From Gemmatimonadota bacterium (GTDB lineage Bacteria > Gemmatimonadota > Gemmatimonadetes > Longimicrobiales > Gaopeijiaceae): 64,000 nucleotides of DNA. Each line of letters opens with the position of its first letter. The stretch's first letter is position 1. Positions 16,440 to 27,168 of the stretch are shown here, piece after piece. Where the stretch lies: assembly GCA_012960225.1 (NCBI GenBank), contig DUBS01000056.1, positions 46,894-110,893 of the forward strand, written 5' to 3'. A program made the translations under genes and the position numbers. The notes under the pieces are model-generated. The model searched no databases. It saw only the letters and a program-made list of their open reading frames with translations, and had not been told where the DNA came from.

Positions 16440-18635
16440 GTGACAGCTCAAGACAATTCCAAGAAAACACCGAAAGGAGGAGGCCGACTCCTGTCACGGC
16501 TTACCCCGCTTTGGAGGCCACGCACCTACCTACTGGCTGGATCATTCCTTGTCGCCGGTGCGGCTGGCGGAGTATGGGGATCCTGGCAGAATCTTTGCAC
16601 CGGAGATACCTGCCCATCTATCGCACAAATCCAAACATTCGAACACGAACAAACTAGCAAACTCCTTTCCCACGATGGCCGGCAAATTGCTGAGATCGGA
16701 TATGAGCGGAGAACCCCTGTCTCACTTCACGCACTACCCGAGTACATCCCCCAAGCGGTAACAGCGATCGAGGACAAGCGCTTCTATCAACACTCAGGCT
16801 TTGATCCATTCGGCATTGCGCGCGCCGCTTTTGGGGTCTTGACTTTCCGTAATCTTGGCGGCGGTAGCACGATCACCCAGCAGTTGGCGAGAAATCTCTT
16901 TGACGAGATCGGTTTTCAACGGCGCTACGTACGTAAATTAAAGGAAGTCCGGGTCGCGATGGACCTTGAGAAATCCTACACGAAGGACCAAATACTCGAG
17001 GCCTATCTTAATGAAATCTATATGGGACGCGGCTATGGATTCCAGAACGCCGCACGCAATTATCTCGGAAAAGACATAGCCCAGATTAATGTTGCCGAAG
17101 CAGCACTGCTGGCAGCAATTCTTAATAGGCCAGGGGTTTACGACCCATTTCGCTACCCCGACCGAGCGAAGGCGCGTAGAGACTTAGTACTGACACGTAT
17201 GGTTGCAGAAGGTCATCTGGAGAGGGAAGAAGCTGCACGCTGGAAGCAATTTCCACTACCCGAGAGCCAGCCAACCGGGTCCGTGACTTCCGTGGCCCCC
17301 TATTTTGAAGAGTGGGTAAGACAGATCCTCGATTCTCGTTTTGGAGACGAGATTTATCGGAACGGACTTCGCGTGTATACAACGCTCGACGTGGATATAC
17401 AGCAAGCAGCACAGCTGTCGATGGAGGAAGGTTGGGCGGCAATCGAAGCCGATAGCGTTCACTTCGAACATCCATACTACTCCGACTTTGACACGGTCCA
17501 AGCGTTCTCGGGATCAACACCCTACTTGCAAGGTGCTTTCATCGCTCTGGATCCCCTTACTGGACACGTCAAGGCGATGGTAGGTGGGCGAGACTTTGAG
17601 CAGTCGAAGTTTGATCGTGCACGACTGGCTAACCGCCAAGCCGGATCTTCTTTTAAGCCCTTCGTTTATACTGCAGCGATAGCCAGTGGAATCCCTGCTT
17701 CGCACATCGTGGTTGATGCTCCAGTAGTCTACCCACAGGTCAGCGGTGAGGACTGGCGTCCAGCTAATTTCGGCGGAGAATTCAAAGGCCCGATGACGAT
17801 GCGAGAAGGGCTTTACACCTCCACCAATATGATCGCTATCAAGGTTGGTTGGGAGGAGGTCGGTATCGAAACAGTTGCTCAAACTGCCCGACATATGGGG
17901 ATTCAGACTGAGATCGAGCGGTTCCCTTCTACGACGATCGGTGCGGCTGAGGTGATCCCAATACAGGTGGCTGAAGCGTACTCATCCTTCCCCAGCCTCG
18001 GAACTAAGGTCCGACCATTCCCCATTCTTCGCGTGGAAAACTCTGAGGGCATGGTACTTTGGGAGCCACAACCGGAACGTACTCAGGTCCTCGACAGCCT
18101 CGTGTCTCGAATCATGGTTTCAATGCTTGAGGACGTAGTGATACGCGGCACTGGGTACAATGCTATCCGCGTACGAGGTGATCTTCCGTATCAAGTTTCA
18201 GCTGCAGGCAAGACAGGCACTACGAACGATGGCACTGACGTTTGGTTTACGGGTTTCACACCAAATCTTCTCGCGACAGTCTGGTTTGGGATGGACGCAC
18301 CCATACCAATTTTTTCACTAGGTCCTGGTAAGCGACAAGCCACTGGAGGTGGGCTGGCAGCACCCGTGTGGGCCTCCTTCATGCGGCGAGTGTACATGGG
18401 TGGGCAGGGGGATGGGGATAACACCAGTTTTCAGGCACAAGGCCCACTCCTCCCTATCGTGAGCGGCTGGCCCTTACTGCCCGGTCTTAATGCTGTACTT
18501 GTCGACCGGCGCACTGGAAAGCTCGCATCCCGCTGGTGTGCTGAAGAGGACCGCTATCTGGAATACTACCTCCCCGGGACTGAACCCACCGAGTTATGCG
18601 ATCGTTCGAGTCGCCGATTTAGAGGGCTCCGCTAA
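16440..18635 (+). CDS. Class A penicillin-binding protein (PBP1A-type glycosyltransferase/transpeptidase)
   Basis: A bifunctional enzyme that polymerises and cross-links peptidoglycan. The 731 residues show a short basic cytoplasmic tail and one membrane anchor (about residues 31-50, LLAGSFLVAGAAGGVWG). A GT51 domain follows with the catalytic glutamate in AIEDKRFYQHSGFD and the motif GGSTITQQLARNLF. The transpeptidase domain has SSFK (AGSSFKPFVYTAAI), STN (YTSTNMIA) and KTGT (SAAGKTGTTND). The start is GTG at 16440 with AGGA seven bases before it, overlapping the stop of the leader ORF. It heads a plus-strand series with V4R, ruvX, mltG and thiE genes; MltG is its natural functional partner. 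Confidence 0.95.
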   Translation: MTAQDNSKKTPKGGGRLLSRLTPLWRPRTYLLAGSFLVAGAAGGVWGSWQNLCTGDTCPSIAQIQTFEHEQTSKLLSHDGRQIAEIGYERRTPVSLHALPEYIPQAVTAIEDKRFYQHSGFDPFGIARAAFGVLTFRNLGGGSTITQQLARNLFDEIGFQRRYVRKLKEVRVAMDLEKSYTKDQILEAYLNEIYMGRGYGFQNAARNYLGKDIAQINVAEAALLAAILNRPGVYDPFRYPDRAKARRDLVLTRMVAEGHLEREEAARWKQFPLPESQPTGSVTSVAPYFEEWVRQILDSRFGDEIYRNGLRVYTTLDVDIQQAAQLSMEEGWAAIEADSVHFEHPYYSDFDTVQAFSGSTPYLQGAFIALDPLTGHVKAMVGGRDFEQSKFDRARLANRQAGSSFKPFVYTAAIASGIPASHIVVDAPVVYPQVSGEDWRPANFGGEFKGPMTMREGLYTSTNMIAIKVGWEEVGIETVAQTARHMGIQTEIERFPSTTIGAAEVIPIQVAEAYSSFPSLGTKVRPFPILRVENSEGMVLWEPQPERTQVLDSLVSRIMVSMLEDVVIRGTGYNAIRVRGDLPYQVSAAGKTGTTNDGTDVWFTGFTPNLLATVWFGMDAPIPIFSLGPGKRQATGGGLAAPVWASFMRRVYMGGQGDGDNTSFQAQGPLLPIVSGWPLLPGLNAVLVDRRTGKLASRWCAEEDRYLEYYLPGTEPTELCDRSSRRFRGLR

Positions 18636-18691
18636 CACTAGGCTCTCCTTGGATTATTTTCTGGATGGTACCCTAATCCCTCGTAGATCGT

Positions 18692-18709
18692 AGAGTAGCC
18701 GCCTACTCT
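18692..18709 (+). repeat. 7-bp hairpin after the PBP1A gene
   Basis: AGAGTAG (18692-18698) and CTACTCT (18703-18709) pair perfectly around a 4-base loop, 56 bases past the PBP1A stop. There is no following T-run, so a Rho-independent terminator is not supported. A second, weaker stem, AGCGA/TCGCT, lies at 18757-18773, just before the next gene. Confidence 0.35.
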
Positions 18710-18809
18710 GTAATGGATCTCTCATGTAATCGCGAGTCCATCTAAGGATGTCCACTAGCGACTCCTAATCGCTGGGAGGTACGTTCGGCGAGTCACTCTA
18801 GGAGAACTG

Positions 18810-19358
18810 ATGGAACCACCAGTCATGACATCGAGGGAGATTACCGTGCCAGCTTGGACTTTCAGCGCCCTGAGAGACGAGCTTGGGGAAATTTCTGATA
18901 AGCACTCAAGCACGACACTGCTTCAAAAGGTCGGGTATCGTTCGGGAATTTCAGCTTCTGCTGTATTCAAAGAAGGCTTAAACAGTGCAGTTCTAGAAAC
19001 GATGCAATCCACATTCTGGACACATCTCTGCGGCTTCTTCTCATGCAGGGGCTGGGGCACGCTAGTGGTCGATTCGGATCACCCCGGATTAGGTTTTCTG
19101 ACCAGTAAGGATTGGGCGGAAGCAATGACGGCTGAGGTGGACCGAAATGCAAGTTGCTGCTTCAGCACGGGATTCATATCTGGCCTCCTGTCTGAAATAG
19201 TAGGAAGCCCTGTGGCAGTGCTCGAGGCCAAATGTCGGGCACGAGGAGACAGAGCGTGCGAGTTCGCTTTCGGCTCGGAACAGGTGGTCCGCAACCTATA
19301 CGGACAACTCCTGATAGATGCTGACCCTCCTGCAACTCAAAAGGAAAACACCTCCTGA
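18810..19358 (+). CDS. V4R (4-vinyl reductase) domain protein
   Basis: A 182-residue cytoplasmic protein with a V4R domain in its C-terminal half. The diagnostic end is FSTGFISGLLSEIVGSPVAV, then EAKCRARGDRACEFAFGS, the C-x-x-x-G-D-x-x-C-x-F pattern. V4R domains bind small hydrophobic ligands or tetrapyrroles and are also found as sensor domains in regulators; here there is no attached effector. AGGAGA seven bases before the ATG at 18810 is a good ribosome site. Its stop overlaps the ruvX start (TGATG), so the two are translationally coupled. What it senses or binds cannot be read; a role near cell-wall or DNA-repair genes is only suggested by context. Confidence 0.8.
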   Translation: MEPPVMTSREITVPAWTFSALRDELGEISDKHSSTTLLQKVGYRSGISASAVFKEGLNSAVLETMQSTFWTHLCGFFSCRGWGTLVVDSDHPGLGFLTSKDWAEAMTAEVDRNASCCFSTGFISGLLSEIVGSPVAVLEAKCRARGDRACEFAFGSEQVVRNLYGQLLIDADPPATQKENTS

Positions 19359-19786
19359 TGAGAGTACTCGGCATCGACTATGGGATGAGGAGAATCGGCC
19401 TTGCACTTAGCGATCCCACTGAAACAATTGCTACGCCTCTGGATACCCTAATACGCCGGCGAGGCAAGAGGGCCCCATTATCTAAGATTGAGTCTATTGC
19501 AATTGAAAAAGGTGCTGAACACTTAGTAATTGGCCTACCTCTTAACCTGGAGGGGAACGAAACTGAATGGTCTGAAGAGGTGCGTACTTTCGGAATGCAA
19601 CTGGCTAAACGTATGAATCTTCCGGTTTCCTTCGTCGACGAGCGAATGACGTCCGTGCTCGCCGAGCGGACAATAAGATCGATCGGCCTACCCAAAACCA
19701 AGAGGGAAAACAAAGCGAGGATCGATGCAGCGGCAGCACAACTAATCCTTCAGAATTGGCTCGACCTAAGGAAACACACAAAGTGA
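19358..19786 (+). CDS. ruvX: RuvX/YqgF-family putative pre-16S rRNA nuclease
   Basis: RNase-H-fold nuclease linked to 16S rRNA 5'-end maturation in E. coli (YqgF) and earlier described as a Holliday-junction resolvase homologue. The 142 residues are typical. Motifs: LGIDYGMRRIGLALSD with the first catalytic aspartate, VIGLPLNLEGNETEW, VDERMTSVLAE with the catalytic glutamate, and IDAAAAQLILQNWLD with the last aspartate. It overlaps the V4R stop by one base and its TGA overlaps the mltG GTG (GTGA), so it sits tightly inside an operon. Confidence 0.94.
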   Translation: MRVLGIDYGMRRIGLALSDPTETIATPLDTLIRRRGKRAPLSKIESIAIEKGAEHLVIGLPLNLEGNETEWSEEVRTFGMQLAKRMNLPVSFVDERMTSVLAERTIRSIGLPKTKRENKARIDAAAAQLILQNWLDLRKHTK

Positions 19787-20796
19787 AAAATCCGCGAGCT
19801 AGATTGACCACCAGTAGTATAATGCTCGTGTGTCTTATGTCCTGCGGAGCTGATCCCGACGGTCTATTAAGGGTGACAGTTCCATCCGGTTCAACACTCT
19901 CTGAGGTTGCGGACACCTTAGTGAACCGAGGCTTGATAGGAGCGCAAGGCCCGTTCAAGCTTTATGCCCGCATACGTGGGGATGATCGACGCATCAAGTC
20001 TGGGCGTTATGAGTTGCATGAAGGAAATCGCTGGAGGGACATCCTTGAAAAGCTGACAAAGGGTGAAGTTATGACAGTCCCGATGACAGTGCCTGAGGGT
20101 TTCCGGCTACTCCAAATTGCACCACGAATATCTGAAGTTAGCGAGGTAACGGAAGATTCCGTGCTCTCAGTCATCTACAATCCGGACCTGCCAGGAAGCT
20201 TGGGGGTCCCTGGGCCGACTTCCGAAGGATATCTGTTTCCCGACACGTACAGATTCGCTCCCGGTGTATCGGTAGAATCTGTTCTTAAAGCAATGGCGGA
20301 CCGATACCACTCTACTTGGTCCGAAGCACGTCTGGTCCGACTTAAAGAACTCGATATGACTGAGAACGAGTTGGTAACATTGGCTTCGATCATCCAGGCG
20401 GAGGCTCGACATAATAGTGAGATGCCTCGGATTTCTTCCGTCTACCACAACCGACTACGGGAAGGGTGGCTTCTCCAAGCTGACCCCACTGTCCTTTTCG
20501 CCCTTGGGGGACCACGAAGCCGCCTGCTTTACGCCGCGATCGATTCGGTAGCTGACCATCCGTATAACACTTACTCCCAACCTGGTCTGCCACCGGGTCC
20601 AATCTGCTCACCAGGAGATCTAGCTATTGCTGCAGCACTCAATCCTGCTCAAGAGGACTTCATGTACTTTGTGGCTCGTCCAGACGGAAGGCATGTCTTT
20701 ACGCGCACCCTCGCGGAGCATAACAGGGCAAAACTAGAAGCGCAGAGGGCACGAGATCGGATAAGTGCTGATGAGCACTCTGAACCTACTCGCTAA
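19783..20796 (+). CDS. mltG: Endolytic murein transglycosylase MltG, predicted lipoprotein
   Basis: Cuts nascent glycan strands and so sets their length. The YceG domain is recognisable: TLASIIQAEARHNSEMPRIS with the catalytic glutamate, SVYHNRLREGWLLQADPTV, YNTYSQPGLPPGPICSPG, and HVFTRTLAEHN near the end. The start is taken as GTG at 19783, which overlaps the ruvX TGA as GTGA and follows AAGGA; this gives 337 residues. The N-terminus reads TTSSIMLVCLMSCGAD, a lipobox-like LMSC. E. coli MltG is instead anchored by a membrane helix, so this form may be a lipoprotein. It shares an operon with PBP1A, its usual functional partner. Confidence 0.94.
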   Translation: MKNPRARLTTSSIMLVCLMSCGADPDGLLRVTVPSGSTLSEVADTLVNRGLIGAQGPFKLYARIRGDDRRIKSGRYELHEGNRWRDILEKLTKGEVMTVPMTVPEGFRLLQIAPRISEVSEVTEDSVLSVIYNPDLPGSLGVPGPTSEGYLFPDTYRFAPGVSVESVLKAMADRYHSTWSEARLVRLKELDMTENELVTLASIIQAEARHNSEMPRISSVYHNRLREGWLLQADPTVLFALGGPRSRLLYAAIDSVADHPYNTYSQPGLPPGPICSPGDLAIAAALNPAQEDFMYFVARPDGRHVFTRTLAEHNRAKLEAQRARDRISADEHSEPTR

Positions 20797-21454
20797 GCCC
20801 AACTCCACCATTTTGCCGAGAAGAGATCTTACGAGCGCGCTCCGCCTCATAGCGATCACGGACCATCGTCTAGCGAGACCCCGTAAAATCGTTGAAGTCG
20901 TTGAAGCTGCATTGCTAGGCGGTGCTAAGGCAATCCAACTCCGAAACAAGGGAGACACTGCCAATGAACTTCTGGAAACAGGGAAACACCTACGCGACCT
21001 CACACAAACACATGGGGCACTTCTTTTCGTGAATGACCGCGTAGATATAGCACTCGCAATTGGTGCTGATGGCGTACATCTGGGTCCAAAAGACCCTCCA
21101 ATCCAGGCGGTACGTAGACTCGTTGCGGATGAGTTCCTTATCGGATTTTCTGCCGACGATCCTGAGTTAGCCCACTCGGCTGTGGCCGAAGGAGCAAATT
21201 ATATCGGGTGTGGTACTATCTATCGTACATCGACAAAGCCAGATGCTGGTGACGTGATCGGAATGCCAGGACTCAGAAGCGTCATTGACGCTGTTGATGT
21301 CCCAGTGATAGCAATCGGTGGGATCACGAACCGTCGGATTCCAGAGGTCTTGGCAGTGGGCGCGACTGGGGTGGCAGTCGCCAGTGCAATCATGAGCGCA
21401 TCCGACCCAATGCAGGCAACCTACTCGATGCTTACGGCGCTAGAGAACACCTGA
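20771..21454 (+). CDS. thiE: Thiamine-phosphate synthase
   Basis: Joins HMP pyrophosphate to the thiazole phosphate to make thiamine phosphate. The TIM-barrel signatures are present: KAIQLRNKGDT, LFVNDRVDIALAIGADGVHLG, YIGCGTIYRTSTKPDAG and VPVIAIGGI. The ATG at 20771 gives 227 residues; a GTG at 20765 is an alternative. Either way the start lies within the end of mltG, so the genes overlap by 26-32 bases and are coupled. No thiamine riboswitch is seen. The kinase that makes its substrate, thiD, lies separately at 34.7 kb. Confidence 0.94.
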   Translation: MSTLNLLAKPNSTILPRRDLTSALRLIAITDHRLARPRKIVEVVEAALLGGAKAIQLRNKGDTANELLETGKHLRDLTQTHGALLFVNDRVDIALAIGADGVHLGPKDPPIQAVRRLVADEFLIGFSADDPELAHSAVAEGANYIGCGTIYRTSTKPDAGDVIGMPGLRSVIDAVDVPVIAIGGITNRRIPEVLAVGATGVAVASAIMSASDPMQATYSMLTALENT

Positions 21455-21479
21455 AGAGTTATTGCTCAGGCTAAATTAC

Positions 21480-22298
21480 CTAGATTCCACCAACCCTGAG
21501 CAAATCTTCAATTTCGACAGCGCCCACGAAGAAGTCCCCGAGAGACCTCCCGGCATCTGGGCTATGCCAATCCGATCCCCCACTGCATAAGAGACCCTTT
21601 TCACTGCAGATCGCTTCGAGGCGCATCACATCCTTTGGCCTGTGAGAGGGCCGGTAAACTTCGATGCCCTGCAATCCTGAACTAATCAATTCAGGAAGTA
21701 GTACATCAACGATATCCCTCGGAGGGTGGGCCCAAACTGGGATTCCACCAGATGCTAATATTAACTGAACGGCCTCTGTAGCATCCAGGAGATCTGTCGG
21801 GACAAAAAACTGAGATTCATCACCGATAAAGCTATTAAATGCATCTGGTACCGACGCAGCATGACCTGCTTTTACAAGTGCCTTAGCTAAGTGCGGACGA
21901 CCTAATACGCCTCCATCAGGGCCAGCCTCAGCTTTAACATCTTGGTAGGTAACCAAGATCCCTGCTTCAGTAAGCCTGTTAAGCATCTCACGCATGCGAG
22001 TTTCACGGTGTTTCGTTGCGCGGACCCTGTGGTTCAGGAGTACCTCAGATACTGGGTCGACAAAATATCCAAGAATATGAATACTCCGACCATGATACAT
22101 TGAGCTAACCTCAATAGCTGGAATTACTTGGACACGCACCTCGGAACCAACCGCCTCCGCTACAGAGAAGGATGCAGTCGTGTCATGGTCAGCGATTGCA
22201 ATCACATCTAAACCGCCAGACGCAGCTCCCTGGACTACGGCTTCAGCACTCCAGGCGCCATCGGAGGCAGAGGTATGGATGTGTAGATCAACCTTCAC
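21480..22298 (-). CDS. PHP-domain phosphoesterase (RNase AM/TrpH-like)
   Basis: A 272-residue metal-dependent phosphoesterase. The PHP motifs that bind two or three metal ions are intact: DLHIHTSASDG at the N-terminus, IADHDTT, AIEVSS, then VWAHPPRD and GGSDWH. The closest characterised relatives are YciV (RNase AM), a 5'-3' exoribonuclease acting on short RNAs and 3',5'-bisphosphonucleotides. It lies 17 bases after atpC on the same strand and is likely transcribed with the ATP synthase operon. No functional reason for that linkage is evident. Confidence 0.88.
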   Translation of the reverse strand: MKVDLHIHTSASDGAWSAEAVVQGAASGGLDVIAIADHDTTASFSVAEAVGSEVRVQVIPAIEVSSMYHGRSIHILGYFVDPVSEVLLNHRVRATKHRETRMREMLNRLTEAGILVTYQDVKAEAGPDGGVLGRPHLAKALVKAGHAASVPDAFNSFIGDESQFFVPTDLLDATEAVQLILASGGIPVWAHPPRDIVDVLLPELISSGLQGIEVYRPSHRPKDVMRLEAICSEKGLLCSGGSDWHSPDAGRSLGDFFVGAVEIEDLLRVGGI

Positions 22299-22315
22299 TA
22301 GAACTCAGCCTCAGA

Positions 22316-22627
22316 TTATTCCACAACGTCTTCTGCAAATACTATCGCAGCAGCTGGGATCTCCTCGGGGGGCACATCAGCGGCATATTCGGTCAGGACC
22401 GTGACAACGTCGCGCTCGACCTTGAGTACCCCTGCCGCCACGTGGAATGAGTCACTACCCCCTCCGGGACGGTCGAGATTGAGCTCACCGGCACCCAGAA
22501 GCGTCACCAAAGGAGCGTGCCCGGACAAGATACCAAGCCGCCCATCCCACGCCGGTGCTACAATCGAAGAAGCTTCACCTTCGAATACTACCCTGTCCGG
22601 AGAGACGACCCTTACATCCAATGCCAC
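22316..22627 (-). CDS. atpC: ATP synthase epsilon subunit, short form
   Basis: The epsilon subunit of the F1 central stalk. The sequence VRVVSPDRVVFEGEASSIVA, then GRLGILSGHAPLVTLLGAGE, is the N-terminal beta-sandwich domain. Only 103 residues are present; the usual protein of about 130-140 residues has a C-terminal two-helix domain that inhibits ATP hydrolysis. Here the chain ends in a short acidic tail, so that domain appears absent. Similar short forms occur in some other phyla. It follows atpD by three bases, the standard order. Confidence 0.95.
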   Translation of the reverse strand: MALDVRVVSPDRVVFEGEASSIVAPAWDGRLGILSGHAPLVTLLGAGELNLDRPGGGSDSFHVAAGVLKVERDVVTVLTEYAADVPPEEIPAAAIVFAEDVVE

Positions 22628-22630
22628 GAG

Positions 22631-24097
<1,467 letters not shown>

Positions 24098-24958
24098 CTA
24101 TTCCAGGCTAGCAGCACCGCCAACAATCTCGGCGATCTCCTGCGTGATTTGTGCCTGCCGCGCCCGGTTGTACGTTCGCGTCAGGTATTCAAGCATATCA
24201 CCTGCATTATCCGTTGCACTCTTCATTGCCGTGCGACGAGCTCCCTGCTCTGCCGCCGCATTCTCCACCATAGCCGTATAGACTGTGTTCCGTATGTAGG
24301 CTGGGAGAAGTCTCCCTAAGATCATGTCCCCACTCGGTGACAGGATGTATGCGTCCGATGAGGATGTCTCATCTCTTGGCTTTACAGGGAGAAGTTCAAA
24401 GGTCCGAGGTGGTGTCGACATCGCCGACCGAAACTCCGAACTGACCAGATACACCGCATCGACATCACCATCCGCAAAGCGGTCCCGGATCGGACCTACT
24501 ACTGACTCCGCATCTTCAATCGATGGATAGTCACCGATGTCTACCCGCTCAGTGAGCATCTTCTCTCCCCGGAAGCGGAAGTAGGCAATCCCTTTCTTTC
24601 CAGCTACATGAAGTTCTGTCTCGATACCCTTACCACTTAGTTCTTCAAGCAGGTTTCTTGCGTGCTTGATAAGGCTCGCATTGAAAGCCCCAGCGAGTCC
24701 TCTATTCGCCGTAAGCAGGAGAATAGCTGCGCGCCTCACATGCTCAGGACGACGAAGAATGGGGTACTTCTCAGAAAACTCCAACGAGTAAAGGCCTCCC
24801 ACAATTTCTTGTAGCGCATTCGCGTACGGGCGAGCCGCATGCACACGATCTGTTGCACGCTTAAGCTTCGATGTCGCTACCAACTCCATCGTGCGTGTGA
24901 TCTGCCGAGTATTCTCGACGGACTTAATTCGTCGCTTGACCTCACGGGCGCCAGCCAT
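24098..24958 (-). CDS. atpG: ATP synthase gamma subunit
   Basis: The rotating central shaft of F1. The first helix (AREVKRRIKSVENTRQITR then TMELVATSKL) and last helix (MKSATDNAGDMLEYLTRTYN then RARQAQITQEIAEIVGGA) match the family closely. The 286 residues are normal. It sits 21 bases after atpA in the classical AGDC order. Confidence 0.97.
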   Translation of the reverse strand: MAGAREVKRRIKSVENTRQITRTMELVATSKLKRATDRVHAARPYANALQEIVGGLYSLEFSEKYPILRRPEHVRRAAILLLTANRGLAGAFNASLIKHARNLLEELSGKGIETELHVAGKKGIAYFRFRGEKMLTERVDIGDYPSIEDAESVVGPIRDRFADGDVDAVYLVSSEFRSAMSTPPRTFELLPVKPRDETSSSDAYILSPSGDMILGRLLPAYIRNTVYTAMVENAAAEQGARRTAMKSATDNAGDMLEYLTRTYNRARQAQITQEIAEIVGGAASLE

Positions 24959-24979
24959 ACCTATCTCTGCCCTCTGTCC

Positions 24980-26560
24980 TTAGGCCGATGCAGCCGCAGC
25001 GGCCTGCACCTGGCTCCCCTGCTCAGCTTGAAAAGCTTCATTGTACTCCTCAATAGCTGACACAAGCTTCGCCTCAAGGTCCTCAGTCAATTCACCTACC
25101 TCGCTAATTCCATCCAGAACCTCGCGGTGCATGTTTGAGAGGTGTTCGTGGAAACGCCGTTCCCAGACTCGAACATCCTCCACAGCCACCTCATCCAAAT
25201 AACCGTTGGTCACCGCATAGATGACCGCTACCTGGTTGGCAACGGGCATCGGCTGGTACTGTGGTTGTTTCAATAGCTCGACGGTTCGCGCCCCACGCGC
25301 CAATTGCCGCTGTGTGGTGGCATCAAGATCTGATCCGAATTGTGCAAATGCCTCTAACTCCCGGTACTGTGCGAGGTCCAGTCGAAGCCGTCCCGCAACC
25401 TTCTTCATAGCTTTGATCTGTGCTGCACCTCCGACTCGAGAGACGGAGATACCCACATCTACAGATGGACGAACACCGGAATAGAAGAGGTCGGGTACCA
25501 AGAAAATCTGGCCGTCTGTGATTGAGATCACGTTCGTAGGGATGTAAGCAGACACATCTCCTGACTGCGTTTCAATAATTGGAAGCGCTGTAAGCGAGCC
25601 GCCCCCGAGGTCGTCCGAGAGTTTAGATGCTCTTTCTAAGAGCCGTGAGTGTAGGTAGAAGACATCCCCTGGGTATGCTTCACGCCCCGGAGGCCTCCTG
25701 AGTATCAAAGAAAGCTGACGGTATGCTTGCGCCTGCTTGGAGAGATCATCATACACAACCAGCGTATGCTTACCTTGCCACATGAAGTGCTCGGCGAGAG
25801 CAGTAGCTGAATACGGGGCGATGTACTGCATGGGTGCCGGGTCCGAGGCATTAGAAGTAACAATAATTGTGTACTCCATCGCCCCATGTTCACGAAGGGT
25901 TTCCACCACGCTGCGCACTTTGCCCGCTCGCTGTCCGATAGCACAGTAGATGCAGATGACACCCGTGTCCTTCTGGTTAATGATTGTATCGATCGCGATC
26001 GCAGTTTTCCCCGTCCCCCTATCCCCGATGATCAATTCGCGTTGCCCTCGACCGATTGGGATCATCGAATCAATCGCCTTCAGCCCGGTTTGTAATGGCT
26101 CAGCTATAGGTTGTCGCTTCACGATTCCAGGGGCCACAATGTCGATCTGGCGACTCTCTTCAATCCCGTCGATTGGACCTTTCCCGTCTTGTGGTGCTCC
26201 AAGTGGATCAACCACGCGGCCCAGGTATCCGTGCCCCACCTCCAAGCTCAACAACTTTCCTGTCCGGCGAACCTGGTCCCCCTCGTGAAGCTTCGTCCAG
26301 TCACCCATGATCACAGCACCGATATTGTCTTCTTCAAGATTCAGGGCTAACGCTGTAATCGCTTCACCCGTTCCAGAGGGAGTGATCTCGAGCATCTCTG
26401 AAGCCATCGCGTTGGTAAGGCCATAAATTCGGGCAATCCCATCTTTTAGCTCGAGTACCTCACCGATTTCTTCCGCTTGGAGATCCTCTTCATACCGATC
26501 AATTTCCTTGAGGAGGACATCTTTGATTTCGCTTGCGCGAAGCTGTGAATCATTGGCCAT
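24980..26560 (-). CDS. atpA: ATP synthase alpha subunit
   Basis: The non-catalytic nucleotide-binding subunit of F1. The 526 residues include the P-loop [15 protein letters not shown] near residue 170, [13 protein letters not shown], the signature [20 protein letters not shown], and [20 protein letters not shown]. The C-terminus carries an alanine- and glutamine-rich tail. It follows atpH by 32 bases. Confidence 0.98.
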   Translation of the reverse strand: MANDSQLRASEIKDVLLKEIDRYEEDLQAEEIGEVLELKDGIARIYGLTNAMASEMLEITPSGTGEAITALALNLEEDNIGAVIMGDWTKLHEGDQVRRTGKLLSLEVGHGYLGRVVDPLGAPQDGKGPIDGIEESRQIDIVAPGIVKRQPIAEPLQTGLKAIDSMIPIGRGQRELIIGDRGTGKTAIAIDTIINQKDTGVICIYCAIGQRAGKVRSVVETLREHGAMEYTIIVTSNASDPAPMQYIAPYSATALAEHFMWQGKHTLVVYDDLSKQAQAYRQLSLILRRPPGREAYPGDVFYLHSRLLERASKLSDDLGGGSLTALPIIETQSGDVSAYIPTNVISITDGQIFLVPDLFYSGVRPSVDVGISVSRVGGAAQIKAMKKVAGRLRLDLAQYRELEAFAQFGSDLDATTQRQLARGARTVELLKQPQYQPMPVANQVAVIYAVTNGYLDEVAVEDVRVWERRFHEHLSNMHREVLDGISEVGELTEDLEAKLVSAIEEYNEAFQAEQGSQVQAAAAASA

Positions 26561-26592
26561 CTATATGGGATCCTAGTTTGTAGGGCTCGGCC

Positions 26593-27168
26593 TCAACCTG
26601 CTACTTCTCCGACTTGCCCAGATGGAATGCGAGCAGTAAGGAGTCGGCGACGCAAACCTTCGAGTCGTCTCCGCACCGAACCGTCGTAGATCGTGTCACC
26701 TGTGCGGACTATGAGTCCGCCCAATATTTCCGGTTTGACCCGGATATGTGGTATTGCCTGCTTGCCAAGCATCTTTGATAACCGCTCAGAAACTACGTTT
26801 GCCGTGGTATCATCTAGCGGTCGAGCCACAGTTACTTCGACGTGTTCTCTACCCAAATGGCCGTCCAAGAGCAGGAGATATTCAGCGGAAATCTCTCTGA
26901 GGAGGGTCTGCCTTCGCTTGTCAATCGTGATCAGAACAAAGTTCATCACCTGTTTTGGTACTTTATCACGAAAACCCTTTCGAATGACGTCCTTCTTGGC
27001 TTCATCATCGATTCGTGGTGTTTCCACAAAGGTGCGGAACCGTGAGTCATCTTCTAGGAGGCCTGCTACCATTCCGAGAGCGTCACCATATTCCTGAATA
27101 CTTTCGTTGCGACGTGCGAGTTCGAAGAGGGTCTCCGCGTAGTTTCGCGCAACGGTTTCATCTCTCAC
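26593..27168 (-). CDS. atpH: ATP synthase delta subunit
   Basis: Joins F1 to the peripheral stalk. The N-terminal helical domain ([20 protein letters not shown]) and C-terminal segment ([20 protein letters not shown]) fit the OSCP/delta family, and 191 residues is normal. Its start overlaps the atpF stop by four bases, so the two are coupled. Confidence 0.95.
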   Translation of the reverse strand: MRDETVARNYAETLFELARRNESIQEYGDALGMVAGLLEDDSRFRTFVETPRIDDEAKKDVIRKGFRDKVPKQVMNFVLITIDKRRQTLLREISAEYLLLLDGHLGREHVEVTVARPLDDTTANVVSERLSKMLGKQAIPHIRVKPEILGGLIVRTGDTIYDGSVRRRLEGLRRRLLTARIPSGQVGEVAG

